A DNA stretch of 12,304 nucleotides, taken from assembly GCA_934635385.1 (NCBI GenBank), contig CAKTZI010000074.1:1-12304 (forward strand), read 5' to 3'. Made by a program: the position numbers and the translations under genes. The notes under the pieces are model-generated. The model saw only the letters and a list, made by a program, of their open reading frames with translations. It did no database searches and had not been told where the DNA came from. The stretch comes from an uncultured Kiritimatiellota bacterium (GTDB lineage Bacteria > Verrucomicrobiota > Kiritimatiellia > RFP12 > UBA1067). Below are positions 6,783-12,304 of this stretch, in pieces; the stretch's first letter is position 1, and every line of letters starts with the position of its first letter.

Positions 6783-8336
6783 TTACCGTTCCGGCGTGAC
6801 GACTTCGACCTCGACGCCGAGGGCTCGGCCGAGCTTCTTCAGCTCCGCCGCGTGATGGCCGATGCCGAGCGCGAAATGGTGCGTCGGGCCCGCGAGCGAC
6901 CAGCGGCGCAGGAACGTGCGCACGTCGGGCAGGAACCTGCCGTGCGTGTTCGTGTTGCCCGTCGGCGGGATCGGCCCCTTCAGCGACTCGCCCTCGGCGA
7001 CGACGAACTTGAACGTGCCGTCCGCCTTGAGGCCGAGCGACATCATCGTGATCGGCCCCTCCTTGATGTTGAACTCGACGCCCGCGCCCTTCCCCGGCTT
7101 GCCGTGGTACTTCTTGAGCGACCGCAGCACGGGCTTCGCCTGGGCGATGTTGAGGTGATGGGGGCCGTCGTGCCCGACCAGCACCGTGTCGCGCTCGAAG
7201 TCGATCGGATGGAACTCGGCGAAGCTGCCGCCGATGTCGAGACGGTCGAAGATCATCATCGCGAGGCAGTTCTTGAGGTCGAACTCGCCGCACATCGGGA
7301 AGCCCGCCGCCGTGAGGAGCGAGTTGCCGACAATGAAGTTCGTGACGAGCTCGCGCGTGAGCGAGCCCTCTTCGCCCTCGTAGTAGTAGGCGAAGCCGTC
7401 AAGGCCGCGCTTCGCGATGAACTTCTCCAGCGCGCACGCCGCCTTGGCCGCGACGTCGAGATCCCTCTCGGACAGCTTCTCCGTCCACGGGTCGCTCACC
7501 GGGTCGGGCGTGTCGAAGAACGCGAGGATGCGCTTCTTCATGGCGTCGACGTCCGCCGCGACGGGCGCACGGTAGTAGGGCAGGATCTCGTCCGGCTCGC
7601 AGAGCGCGACGTGGCAGCCGAATGTGCGCGAGACGGCGGTCGGGTCGACCTGCATGTCGTACATCGCCTCCAGCACGTGCCCCATAAGGCCGATGCGCGC
7701 ACGCTTGAGGTCGTGGAGGACGTGCGCGACGGCGCACCACTGGCGGATCTCCTCGTCCGCCCGCGCGTCGCCCTCCAGCTTGCCGATGACGGTGTCCGCA
7801 ACAGGGCGCCCGTAGCGAATGGCGACGCCCGTGAACTCCGGCACGGAGCAGAGGTCGTCGTTCAGGAGCTGCTTGTAGATGGTGGCGTGCTCGTAGTCGA
7901 GACGGTCGTCGGGCTGAAGCGCGAAGAGGACGATCGGCACGTTCAGCTCGCGCACGAACGGCGCGAAGGTCGAGCTCGTCGCGTACGTCACCATGTCCAC
8001 GAAGAGGATGTCGAGGTCGGCCGCCTTCATCGCGGGGATCAGCGCCTTCGCGGCGGCGGGATTGTCGCTCATGCCGAAGCGCGACACCTTTACCTGATGG
8101 GCCGCGACCTTGCGGACGAAGACGTCTTCCTTCTTCACCATGTCTTCGAGAAGGCCGGGGCACTGCTTCCAGTAGGTGTCGAGGCCGACGGAGACGATGC
8201 CGACGTTGGCCGTCAGCGGCTTGCGTCGCGGGATGCGCAGGGAGGTTTCGGCGGCGAACGTCGCGAGGGCGGCGAGCGACAGCGCGACCGCGAGAAGCGC
8301 GTGACAGCGAATGTGTAGACCATTTCCAAGTTTCAT
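6783..8336 (-). CDS. L-arabinose/L-fucose isomerase-like protein with an N-terminal signal peptide
   Basis: This 517-residue protein has the aldose-ketose isomerase fold of L-arabinose and L-fucose isomerases. The C-terminal block GPTHHFALGIGHH (483-495) closely resembles that of AraA. Candidate Mn2+ ligands are present: Glu in YYEGEE (319-323), Glu351 in CGEFD, His389 in VGHDGPHH and His486/487. The opening of the domain, NVGIVSVGLDTYWKQCPGL, starts only at about residue 44. It is preceded by a signal-peptide-like segment: a basic start, the hydrophobic run LLAVALSLAALATFA (14-28) and cleavage near Ala25 or Ala28. Export to the periplasm, or membrane anchoring, is therefore predicted, which is unusual for a sugar isomerase. 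No ATG lies between 8336 and Met66, inside the domain. It is divergent from the AraC regulator. The substrate sugar cannot be assigned. Confidence 0.85.
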   Translation of the reverse strand: MKLGNGLHIRCHALLAVALSLAALATFAAETSLRIPRRKPLTANVGIVSVGLDTYWKQCPGLLEDMVKKEDVFVRKVAAHQVKVSRFGMSDNPAAAKALIPAMKAADLDILFVDMVTYATSSTFAPFVRELNVPIVLFALQPDDRLDYEHATIYKQLLNDDLCSVPEFTGVAIRYGRPVADTVIGKLEGDARADEEIRQWCAVAHVLHDLKRARIGLMGHVLEAMYDMQVDPTAVSRTFGCHVALCEPDEILPYYRAPVAADVDAMKKRILAFFDTPDPVSDPWTEKLSERDLDVAAKAACALEKFIAKRGLDGFAYYYEGEEGSLTRELVTNFIVGNSLLTAAGFPMCGEFDLKNCLAMMIFDRLDIGGSFAEFHPIDFERDTVLVGHDGPHHLNIAQAKPVLRSLKKYHGKPGKGAGVEFNIKEGPITMMSLGLKADGTFKFVVAEGESLKGPIPPTGNTNTHGRFLPDVRTFLRRWSLAGPTHHFALGIGHHAAELKKLGRALGVEVEVVTPER

Positions 8337-8343
8337 GGCGCGT

Positions 8344-8373
8344 AGTCTAGCACAACGCGCACACGGAAATCAA
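8344..8373 (-). promoter_or_regulatory. Promoter of the isomerase gene (extended -10, leaderless type)
   Basis: On the minus strand, TTGATT (8373-8368) serves as a -35, followed by an 18-nt spacer that ends in TGC and then TAGACT (8349-8344). Seven bases separate the -10 from the ATG at 8336, and no Shine-Dalgarno sequence is present. Confidence 0.6.
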
Positions 8374-8380
8374 TGCCTCA

Positions 8381-8408
8381 TTTTGACAAAAGTTGCGCTT
8401 TTTGACAA
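8381..8408. promoter_or_regulatory. Direct repeat TTTTGACAA x2, candidate AraC-type operator
   Basis: TTTTGACAA occurs at 8381-8389 and again at 8400-8408, 19 bp apart. Relative to the predicted start of the isomerase transcript (about 8337), the centres lie near -48 and -67, with the proximal copy next to the -35. This layout resembles direct half-sites of AraC-family activators. The AraC-type gene starts about 100 nt away, so it is the natural candidate ligand. Confidence 0.4.
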
Positions 8409-8479
8409 TGCCCGCATGATGGAAACTTCGCTTCGGGCGAGCTGTCGGGCGCGGCGCCGAAGCCTCCGCAAGACAGCCG

Positions 8480-8495
8480 TCAAATCTCGATTTGA
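8480..8495. promoter_or_regulatory. Inverted repeat abutting the araC-type promoter -10, candidate operator
   Basis: TCAAATC (8480-8486) and GATTTGA (8489-8495) form perfect 7-bp arms around TC. The site ends exactly where the -10 hexamer of the regulator gene begins (8496) and includes the TG of the extended -10. A protein bound here would block RNA polymerase, so it may be a repressor or autoregulation site. Confidence 0.45.
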
Positions 8496-8501
8496 TATAA
8501 T
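8493..8501 (+). promoter_or_regulatory. Extended -10 promoter of the AraC-type regulator (leaderless type)
   Basis: TGA-TATAAT (8493-8501) is followed by six bases (ACGCGC) and then ATG at 8508. This places the A of the start codon at the expected transcription start. No -35 of normal spacing and no Shine-Dalgarno sequence is visible. Confidence 0.65.
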
Positions 8502-8507
8502 ACGCGC

Positions 8508-9398
8508 ATGAAGAGCACCTATCGCTACTTTCCCGTCACGCCCGCGCAGAAGAACTGGGGACTGTACGTGACCTGCGCCGGACACCACACGATTCGGCCC
8601 GGCGACGTCTTCCCCTCGCCAAAGCACCCGGACGAATACTACTTCACGTGGGAGCGCGGCCGCACGCTGCACGAGTGGCAGATGATCCTGCTCGAAGCGG
8701 GCACGGGAGAGGTCGAGTTCAAGGACAGCGCGTTCGCGGCCGCCGCCGGATCGCTCATCGTCCTGCCGCCGGGCTGCTGGCACCGCTACCGCCCCAACCC
8801 GCAGACGGGCTGGACGACAGACTGGATCGGCTTCGGCGGCGACCTCGCCGACCGGCTGATCGGCGGCGCGGGATTCGGCTGCGGCACCGTCCGCGACTTC
8901 AGCGCGAACGCCGCGCTCCGGCAGGTCTTCGCCACGACCGCCGCCGACCTGCTCGACACCGCCGGGCGACAGCCCTTCGCAGCGGCGGCGCAGGTGCCGG
9001 CCCTCGTCGCCGCCCTCCTCGAAGCCCCCGCCGCGCGCACCGCCGACGCGGCACAGGCGGCGCTCATCCTCCGGGCGCAGACGCACATCACCGACCACCT
9101 GCGCGAAGTCGTCGACTTCGAAGCCCTCGCACAGTCACTGGGGCTCACCTATCGCGCCTTCCGCTACCTCTTCCGCAAGGAAGTCGGACAGTCACCCCTG
9201 CAGTACCAGCTGGAGCGGCGGCTCGTCCGCGCGAAGAACCTGCTGGCGTCCAGCGACCTGCCCATCCAGAAAATCGCCGACACGCTCGGCTTCAACTCAA
9301 CGTGGTACTTCTCGCACTTCTTCCGCCGACACGCCCGCCAGTCCCCGGCGGCCTACCGCAAGAGCCACCACGGCACGAACGACTCGCCTCACCCGTGA
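8508..9398 (+). CDS. AraC-family transcriptional regulator
   Basis: This 296-residue DNA-binding regulator has an N-terminal cupin-like ligand-binding half (about residues 5-115; HEWQMILLEAGTGEVEF, then LIVLPPGCWHRYRP) as in sugar-responsive AraC proteins. Two helix-turn-helix motifs lie in the C-terminal half: about 203-226 (FEALAQSLGLTYRAFRYLFRK) and 253-275 (IQKIADTLGFNSTWYFSHFFRR), followed by the family-typical QSPAAYRK. The start at 8508 fits the family N-terminus and lies 6 nt behind a TATAAT box. It is the only plus-strand gene that I can support. It probably controls the divergent isomerase gene through the repeats at 8381-8408, and perhaps the convergent dehydratase/SDR genes. Its 3' end overlaps the dehydratase 3' end by 10 bp. 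The effector is likely a sugar but is unknown. Confidence 0.95.
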   Translation: MKSTYRYFPVTPAQKNWGLYVTCAGHHTIRPGDVFPSPKHPDEYYFTWERGRTLHEWQMILLEAGTGEVEFKDSAFAAAAGSLIVLPPGCWHRYRPNPQTGWTTDWIGFGGDLADRLIGGAGFGCGTVRDFSANAALRQVFATTAADLLDTAGRQPFAAAAQVPALVAALLEAPAARTADAAQAALILRAQTHITDHLREVVDFEALAQSLGLTYRAFRYLFRKEVGQSPLQYQLERRLVRAKNLLASSDLPIQKIADTLGFNSTWYFSHFFRRHARQSPAAYRKSHHGTNDSPHP

Positions 9399-10555
9399 TA
9401 GTACGGCGTCGCGTCCGGCGGGCGCACGTTCGTGAGCGTGCCGACGTAGTGGCGCAGCCAATGGTCCTGCTTCGGATGCGCGGCGGCGGCGGCCTCGTTC
9501 AGCGTGATGCCGAGCCCCGGACGCTCCGAGGGATACATCAGGCCGTCGACGAACTTCACGTCCTCGTCAACGACGTCCTTGCGCCACGGCACGTCGTCGA
9601 ACAGCGTCTCGTGGATGCAGTAGCCGGGCGTCGAGACGCCGAGGGCGAGCGTGACGGCGTTCGCGACGGGGCCGCTCGGATTGTGCGCGCAGAACGGCAC
9701 GTGGTGCGCGTCGCAGATCGCCGCGATGCCCTTCATCGCCGTGATGCCGCCCGCGTGCGACGAATCGGGCTGAAGGTAGTCACAGCAGTTGAGCTCGATC
9801 GCGTCGAGGATCTGCTGCGTCGTGTAGAGGCGCTCGCCGCAGGCAATCGGCACACGCACGCGCGAACGGACGTCCGCCAAGGCCCGCATCGTGTCGGGGA
9901 TGACCGGCTCCTCGACCCAGTAGGGGTCGAACTCCTCCAGCGCATGGCAGACCCGGAGCGCCGTCGGCACGTCGAAGCGGCCGTGGCACTCGATCAGGAT
10001 CTCGGCCTTGCCCTCCGTCGCGCCCTTCACGGCGGCGACGCAGGCCATCGCCTTCTTGAAGTCGGCGGGCGGCAGCTGACGGTAGTTCTTGCCGAACGGA
10101 TCCCACTTCAGCCCCTTGAAGCCGCGCGCGACGGCCGCCGTCGCCTTCGCCGCGAACTCCGCCGGCTCCTTCGCGCCCGCGAACCAGCAGTTCGCGTAGC
10201 AGGGGACGGCCTCGCGGCACTTGCCGCCAAGGAGCTTCCAGCACGGGACGCCGAGGGCCTTGCCCTTGATGTCCCAGAGCGCCATGTCGATCGCCGAGAG
10301 CGCACTCATGAGAACGGCCCCGCCGCGCCAGTATGCGTCACGGTAGTTCTCGTGCTCAATCCACGCGGTGTCGAACGGATCCTTGCCAATGAGCGCGTGC
10401 TCCAAATCCTTGATTGCGCCGACGAGCGCGTTCTCCTTGTATTCGAGCGTCCCTTCGCCGAGGCCCGAAATTCCCTCGTCCGTCTCGACCTTCACGAACA
10501 CCCAGTTCGTGCGGAAGCAGTCAATGACAAATGGCTTGATTGAAGTGATTTTCAT
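9389..10555 (-). CDS. Enolase-superfamily sugar-acid dehydratase (mandelate racemase/galactonate dehydratase-like)
   Basis: This 388-residue protein probably dehydrates an aldonic acid to a 2-keto-3-deoxy acid in the cytosol. The N-terminal capping domain (about 1-115) is followed by the barrel. Catalytic-type residues read in order: K150 in KGLKWD, E189-x-H191 in IECHGRF, E215/E216 in WVEEP, E241 in ACGERLY, D264 in LQPDSSHAGG, and H291 in CAHNPSGP. The H191 and H291/D264 arrangement matches galactonate dehydratase-type members. The first metal ligand appears to be Glu189 where Asp is the commoner residue. The ATG at 10555 has no Shine-Dalgarno sequence; repeat DNA lies directly upstream. 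It is probably expressed from the SDR promoter, with the S23 gene in between. The SDR partner suggests a fuconate-, rhamnonate- or galactonate-like oxidative pathway, but the substrate is not determined. Confidence 0.88.
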   Translation of the reverse strand: MKITSIKPFVIDCFRTNWVFVKVETDEGISGLGEGTLEYKENALVGAIKDLEHALIGKDPFDTAWIEHENYRDAYWRGGAVLMSALSAIDMALWDIKGKALGVPCWKLLGGKCREAVPCYANCWFAGAKEPAEFAAKATAAVARGFKGLKWDPFGKNYRQLPPADFKKAMACVAAVKGATEGKAEILIECHGRFDVPTALRVCHALEEFDPYWVEEPVIPDTMRALADVRSRVRVPIACGERLYTTQQILDAIELNCCDYLQPDSSHAGGITAMKGIAAICDAHHVPFCAHNPSGPVANAVTLALGVSTPGYCIHETLFDDVPWRKDVVDEDVKFVDGLMYPSERPGLGITLNEAAAAAHPKQDHWLRHYVGTLTNVRPPDATPYYHG

Positions 10556-10560
10556 GGTGA

Positions 10561-10662
10561 AAAGTTGAGTGGTTGAGAAGTTGAGAGGGTTGAGAGGGTT
10601 GAGAGGGTTGAGAGGGTTGAGAAAGTGAGAGGGTTGAGAGGGTTGAGAAAGTGAGAGGGTTG
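10561..10662. repeat. Left repeat array, (AGGGTTGAG)n with variants
   Basis: About a dozen 8-9-nt units of GTTGAG type lie head to tail: AAGTTGAG, TGGTTGAG, AAGTTGAG, then AGGGTTGAG several times, interrupted by AAAGTGAG. The array begins 5 nt upstream of the dehydratase start codon and ends near the S23 gene stop. It is in inverted orientation relative to the array at 11058-11112. GGTTGAGAAGTTGA at 10571-10584 is matched by its exact complement at 11095-11108. Confidence 0.9.
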
Positions 10663-10672
10663 TGCGGTGGTG

Positions 10673-11056
10673 TCATGAGATCTTTTGACGGTTGATGTCG
10701 CTGGCGAGCGATTGGATCAGCCGAAAGAGATGAACTTGAATGAGGTTGGCTTCGTTGTAAAGGAAATCGAACTGATCTTTCGAGATATAGCCGAGAGCAA
10801 GGGCCACATGCAACTGCGACTGGACCTCTGCAGCAGACCCTTTGGCAATCCAGAGGAACTTGGCGAACTCCTTATTGCCCCTGCGCGCATATCCTTCCGC
10901 AATGTTAGACGTTATGCTGACAGACGCACGTTGAATCTGATCACAAAGCCCCCGATCTTTTCGGAACAAGCCCTCCGCCGTCAAACGGTAAACCGCCAAG
11001 ACCAGCGCATGGCCCCTTTTCCAGGCTTCAATATCCTCAAACTTGACAAATGCCAT
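10673..11056 (-). CDS. Four-helix bundle protein (S23 / 23S rRNA intervening-sequence family)
   Basis: This 127-residue protein belongs to the S23 family, first known from open reading frames in intervening sequences of 23S rRNA and related to the Avd accessory proteins of diversity-generating retroelements. Signatures are FEDIEAWKRGHALVLAVY (6-23), then QIQRASVSITSNIAEGYARR (40-59), then KEFAKFLWIAKGSAAEVQSQL (62-82). Four amphipathic helices span nearly the whole chain. It has no catalytic motif and its role is unknown. It is clearly less GC-rich than the genes around it, which points to acquisition. Inverted arrays of short TTGAGA/TCTCAA repeats flank it on both sides, and it sits between two genes that otherwise look like one operon. 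The purine-rich GAGAAGG right before the ATG comes from the repeat array and may serve as ribosome binding site, though the spacing is very short. Confidence 0.93.
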   Translation of the reverse strand: MAFVKFEDIEAWKRGHALVLAVYRLTAEGLFRKDRGLCDQIQRASVSITSNIAEGYARRGNKEFAKFLWIAKGSAAEVQSQLHVALALGYISKDQFDFLYNEANLIQVHLFRLIQSLASDINRQKIS

Positions 11057-11057
11057 A

Positions 11058-11112
11058 CCTTCTCAACTTCTCAACTTCTCAACCTCTCAACTTTTCAACT
11101 TCTCAACCCTCA
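11058..11112. repeat. Right repeat array, (CTTCTCAA)n with variants
   Basis: Seven consecutive 7-8-nt units read CTTCTCAA x3, CCTCTCAA, CTTTTCAA, CTTCTCAA and CCCTCAA. The array starts 2 nt upstream of the S23 gene start and its outer end includes the TGA stop of the SDR gene (11112-11110). Read on the minus strand it is GTTGAGAAG-like, i.e. inverted relative to the left array, so the transcript could fold the two arrays into a long stem with the S23 ORF in the loop. Confidence 0.9.
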
Positions 11113-11913
11113 ACAATCCACATCCGCCGGCATGTGCTGGCACGAGCAGCCCGCGTCGCACGTCACGATCTCGCCGGCCATGTTGCCGGAATCCTCGCTC
11201 GCGAGGAACGCGACGACGTTCGCGATGTCCGCCCCCGTCGCTTCGCGGCCGAGCGGACAGTTCGCGCGGCGGCGCGCCTTGACCTTCTCGTCGAGTGCGT
11301 CCCAGCGCTCGGTGTAGATGTAGCCCGGCGCACAGGCGTTGACGCGGATGCCGAGCGGCGAGAGGTCGAGCGCGAGTGCGCGCACCATCGCGTTGATCGC
11401 GCCCTTCGACGCGCAGTAGGCCGTGCGGTTACGGATGGCGCGCATCGCCGTGTTGGACGCCAGGAAGACGACCGTGCCGCGGTACGGGCCGCCGACCGCG
11501 TAGGGTCGCTTCATGAAGAAGCGGTTGCTCGCCGCCTGCGTGACCTGGAAGCCGCCCTTCACGTTCGTGTTCATGACCTTCAGGATCGCCGCCGGATCCA
11601 TCTCCAGCGGACTGCCGAGGCCCAGACCCTGGTCGGCCGCGTTGTTGACGAGGATGTCGAGCGTCCCCGCCTCCTTTTCGACGCGATCCATGAGCGCATC
11701 CACCTGCGCCTTGTCGCCGACGTCGCACGCCTGCGCCGTCACGCCCGTGACGCCCATCGCCCGCAGCGCCTCCGCGCCGCGCGCCGTCGACGCCTCCGAC
11801 GATCCGCACATGAAGACGCGCGCGCCTTCGTCCGCAAACTTCTTCACGAGCCAGAGACCCGTGTTGCGGTTCCCGCCCGTGACCAAAACGACCTTGTCCT
11901 TGAATCTGTTCAT
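11110..11913 (-). CDS. Short-chain dehydrogenase/reductase (SDR)
   Basis: This 267-residue NAD(P)-dependent oxidoreductase has a classical SDR Rossmann fold. Visible are a nucleotide-binding TGGNRNTG (12-19; the usual GxGIG is altered to NRNTG), CDV (63-65), NNAA (90-93), N117, catalytic S153, and Y166-CAS-K170. The C-terminus is unusual: four cysteines (252, 256, 258, 267) stand where classical members have a VDGG-type ending. The start at 11913 is chosen because MNRFKDKVVLVTGG is the standard SDR opening, GAGAAAGG lies upstream as ribosome binding site, and a TATAAT box precedes it. The frame stays open upstream to 12075, but that stretch crosses the promoter. It heads the SDR - S23 - dehydratase transcript. 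A role in oxidising a sugar or sugar-acid intermediate next to the dehydratase is inferred. Confidence 0.92.
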   Translation of the reverse strand: MNRFKDKVVLVTGGNRNTGLWLVKKFADEGARVFMCGSSEASTARGAEALRAMGVTGVTAQACDVGDKAQVDALMDRVEKEAGTLDILVNNAADQGLGLGSPLEMDPAAILKVMNTNVKGGFQVTQAASNRFFMKRPYAVGGPYRGTVVFLASNTAMRAIRNRTAYCASKGAINAMVRALALDLSPLGIRVNACAPGYIYTERWDALDEKVKARRRANCPLGREATGADIANVVAFLASEDSGNMAGEIVTCDAGCSCQHMPADVDC

Positions 11914-11944
11914 CTGAAACGCCCTTTCTCGGCTGTCGGTGCGT

Positions 11945-11953
11945 ATTATACCA
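11945..11953 (-). promoter_or_regulatory. Extended -10 promoter of the SDR operon
   Basis: On the minus strand, TGG-TATAAT (11953-11945) lies 31 nt before the SDR ATG. This gives a 5' leader of about 25 nt with a Shine-Dalgarno GAGAAAGG. It shares the extended -10 type with the other promoters here but is not leaderless. Confidence 0.6.
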
Positions 11954-12304
11954 TAACGCCCCGTCCGGGTGATTCCTGTTTGCGCAGAAAATTTTAGGCT
12001 CGTTTGCGTAATCCGATGTTCGTCACGTGCGGCAAGGTGGACGTTCACCCAAGAAACAGGCAGATGCCCGCGCACGTCTGCCGCGCATCGACGCGTCTTC
12101 TCTCATTGTCATGCAGATGATTCCTTTCTGGACGCCGCGAAAGGAACGCTTCGCGCCACGCGCGACCTTCTCTTGCACCCAGTGCCATGCCTTTACCCAA
12201 GCCGAACTCCACCATTCCTACTCCACCAAAAGGGTCAGCAACTGTAAATTTCATGCGAAACTTTCGGGCGTTGTCTAAGGGCGTCGGACGCCATCCCTGC
12301 GCGC
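11954..12304. other. Intergenic stretch without recognisable gene
   Basis: About 350 nt upstream of the SDR promoter contain only short ORFs (up to 92 codons on plus, 69 on minus) with no recognisable domain. Small inverted repeats occur, such as GGCGTC-g-GACGCC at 12280-12292. I see no tRNA or insertion-sequence end. It may contain a relic of an older gene or upstream control DNA. Confidence 0.5.

Noticed and set aside
8383..8407. Two TTGACA hexamers as -35 boxes of a plus-strand promoter
   Set aside because: No -10-like sequence lies 16-18 nt downstream of either. The spacing and position fit a regulator binding site better.
9389..9398. 10-bp overlap of the AraC and dehydratase 3' ends as a bidirectional terminator
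   Set aside because: The overlap is just the last codons and stop of both genes. No hairpin with a T-run is present.
8648..10543. 631-codon plus-strand open frame over the AraC and dehydratase genes
   Set aside because: Its translation is Arg/Ala/Pro-rich without any family motif, and it overlaps two genes with clear catalytic or DNA-binding signatures. It is a high-GC shadow frame.
10561..11112. Repeat arrays considered as CRISPR
   Set aside because: Units are 8-9 nt head to tail with no spacers, and no cas gene is present.
11914..12075. N-terminal extension of the SDR to the upstream ATG at 12075
   Set aside because: The extension crosses the TATAAT box and the Shine-Dalgarno sequence, and the family N-terminus begins at 11913.
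12045..12254. 69-codon minus-strand ORF beginning MKFTVADPFGGVG
   Set aside because: I recognise no domain and see no ribosome binding site. Two overlapping plus-strand frames are equally open, so there is no basis to choose one as coding.

Overview
The window comes from a GC-rich (roughly two-thirds G+C) Gram-negative-type bacterium. It carries type II secretion minor pseudopilins, a TonB-like N-terminally anchored VWA protein, a sugar isomerase with a signal peptide, a free-standing S23-type four-helix-bundle gene in TTGAGA-type repeats, and relics of two ATPase families that are often present in many copies in gut and rumen genomes. That mix suggests a gut or rumen member of the PVC group, possibly Kiritimatiellota. 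The assignment is an inference, because the window holds no rRNA or other taxonomic marker.

Left part (1-3932, all minus strand, transcribed right to left): gspJ - gspK - ispE - dicarboxylate/amino-acid:cation symporter. It is very tightly packed, with ATGA overlaps or a 3-nt gap, behind one extended -10 promoter in front of gspJ. The symporter runs off the window edge.

Middle part (3933-6714): a lower-GC patch holds a broken COG1672/DUF234-type ATPase gene. It has lost its P-loop core and its 3' end. Two TTTCACCTAT/ATAGGTGAAA palindromes precede it, one with perfect 21-bp arms. Upstream of these is a 538-aa membrane-anchored VWA protein, coupled by an ATGA overlap to a 29-codon ORF. That ORF looks like the severed N-terminus, with its promoter, of an AAA-ATPase-like (PF09820-type) gene.

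Right part (6783-11953): a sugar-utilisation locus. A signal-peptide-bearing L-arabinose/L-fucose isomerase-like protein is divergent from an AraC-family regulator, and the intergenic region between them contains candidate operators. Convergent to the regulator lies a probable operon of SDR oxidoreductase and enolase-superfamily sugar-acid dehydratase. Between these two genes sits a low-GC four-helix-bundle (S23/IVS) gene flanked by inverted arrays of 8-9 nt TTGAGA/TCTCAA repeats. The array borders touch the SDR stop codon on one side and lie next to the dehydratase start codon on the other. This resembles an inserted element that has kept the stem-enclosing-an-ORF architecture of 23S rRNA intervening sequences.

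A recurrent local theme is an extended -10 element (TGnTATAAT-like) placed 6-7 nt before the ATG in four cases. This implies leaderless mRNAs. About 350 nt at the right end (11954-12304) contain nothing I can assign.
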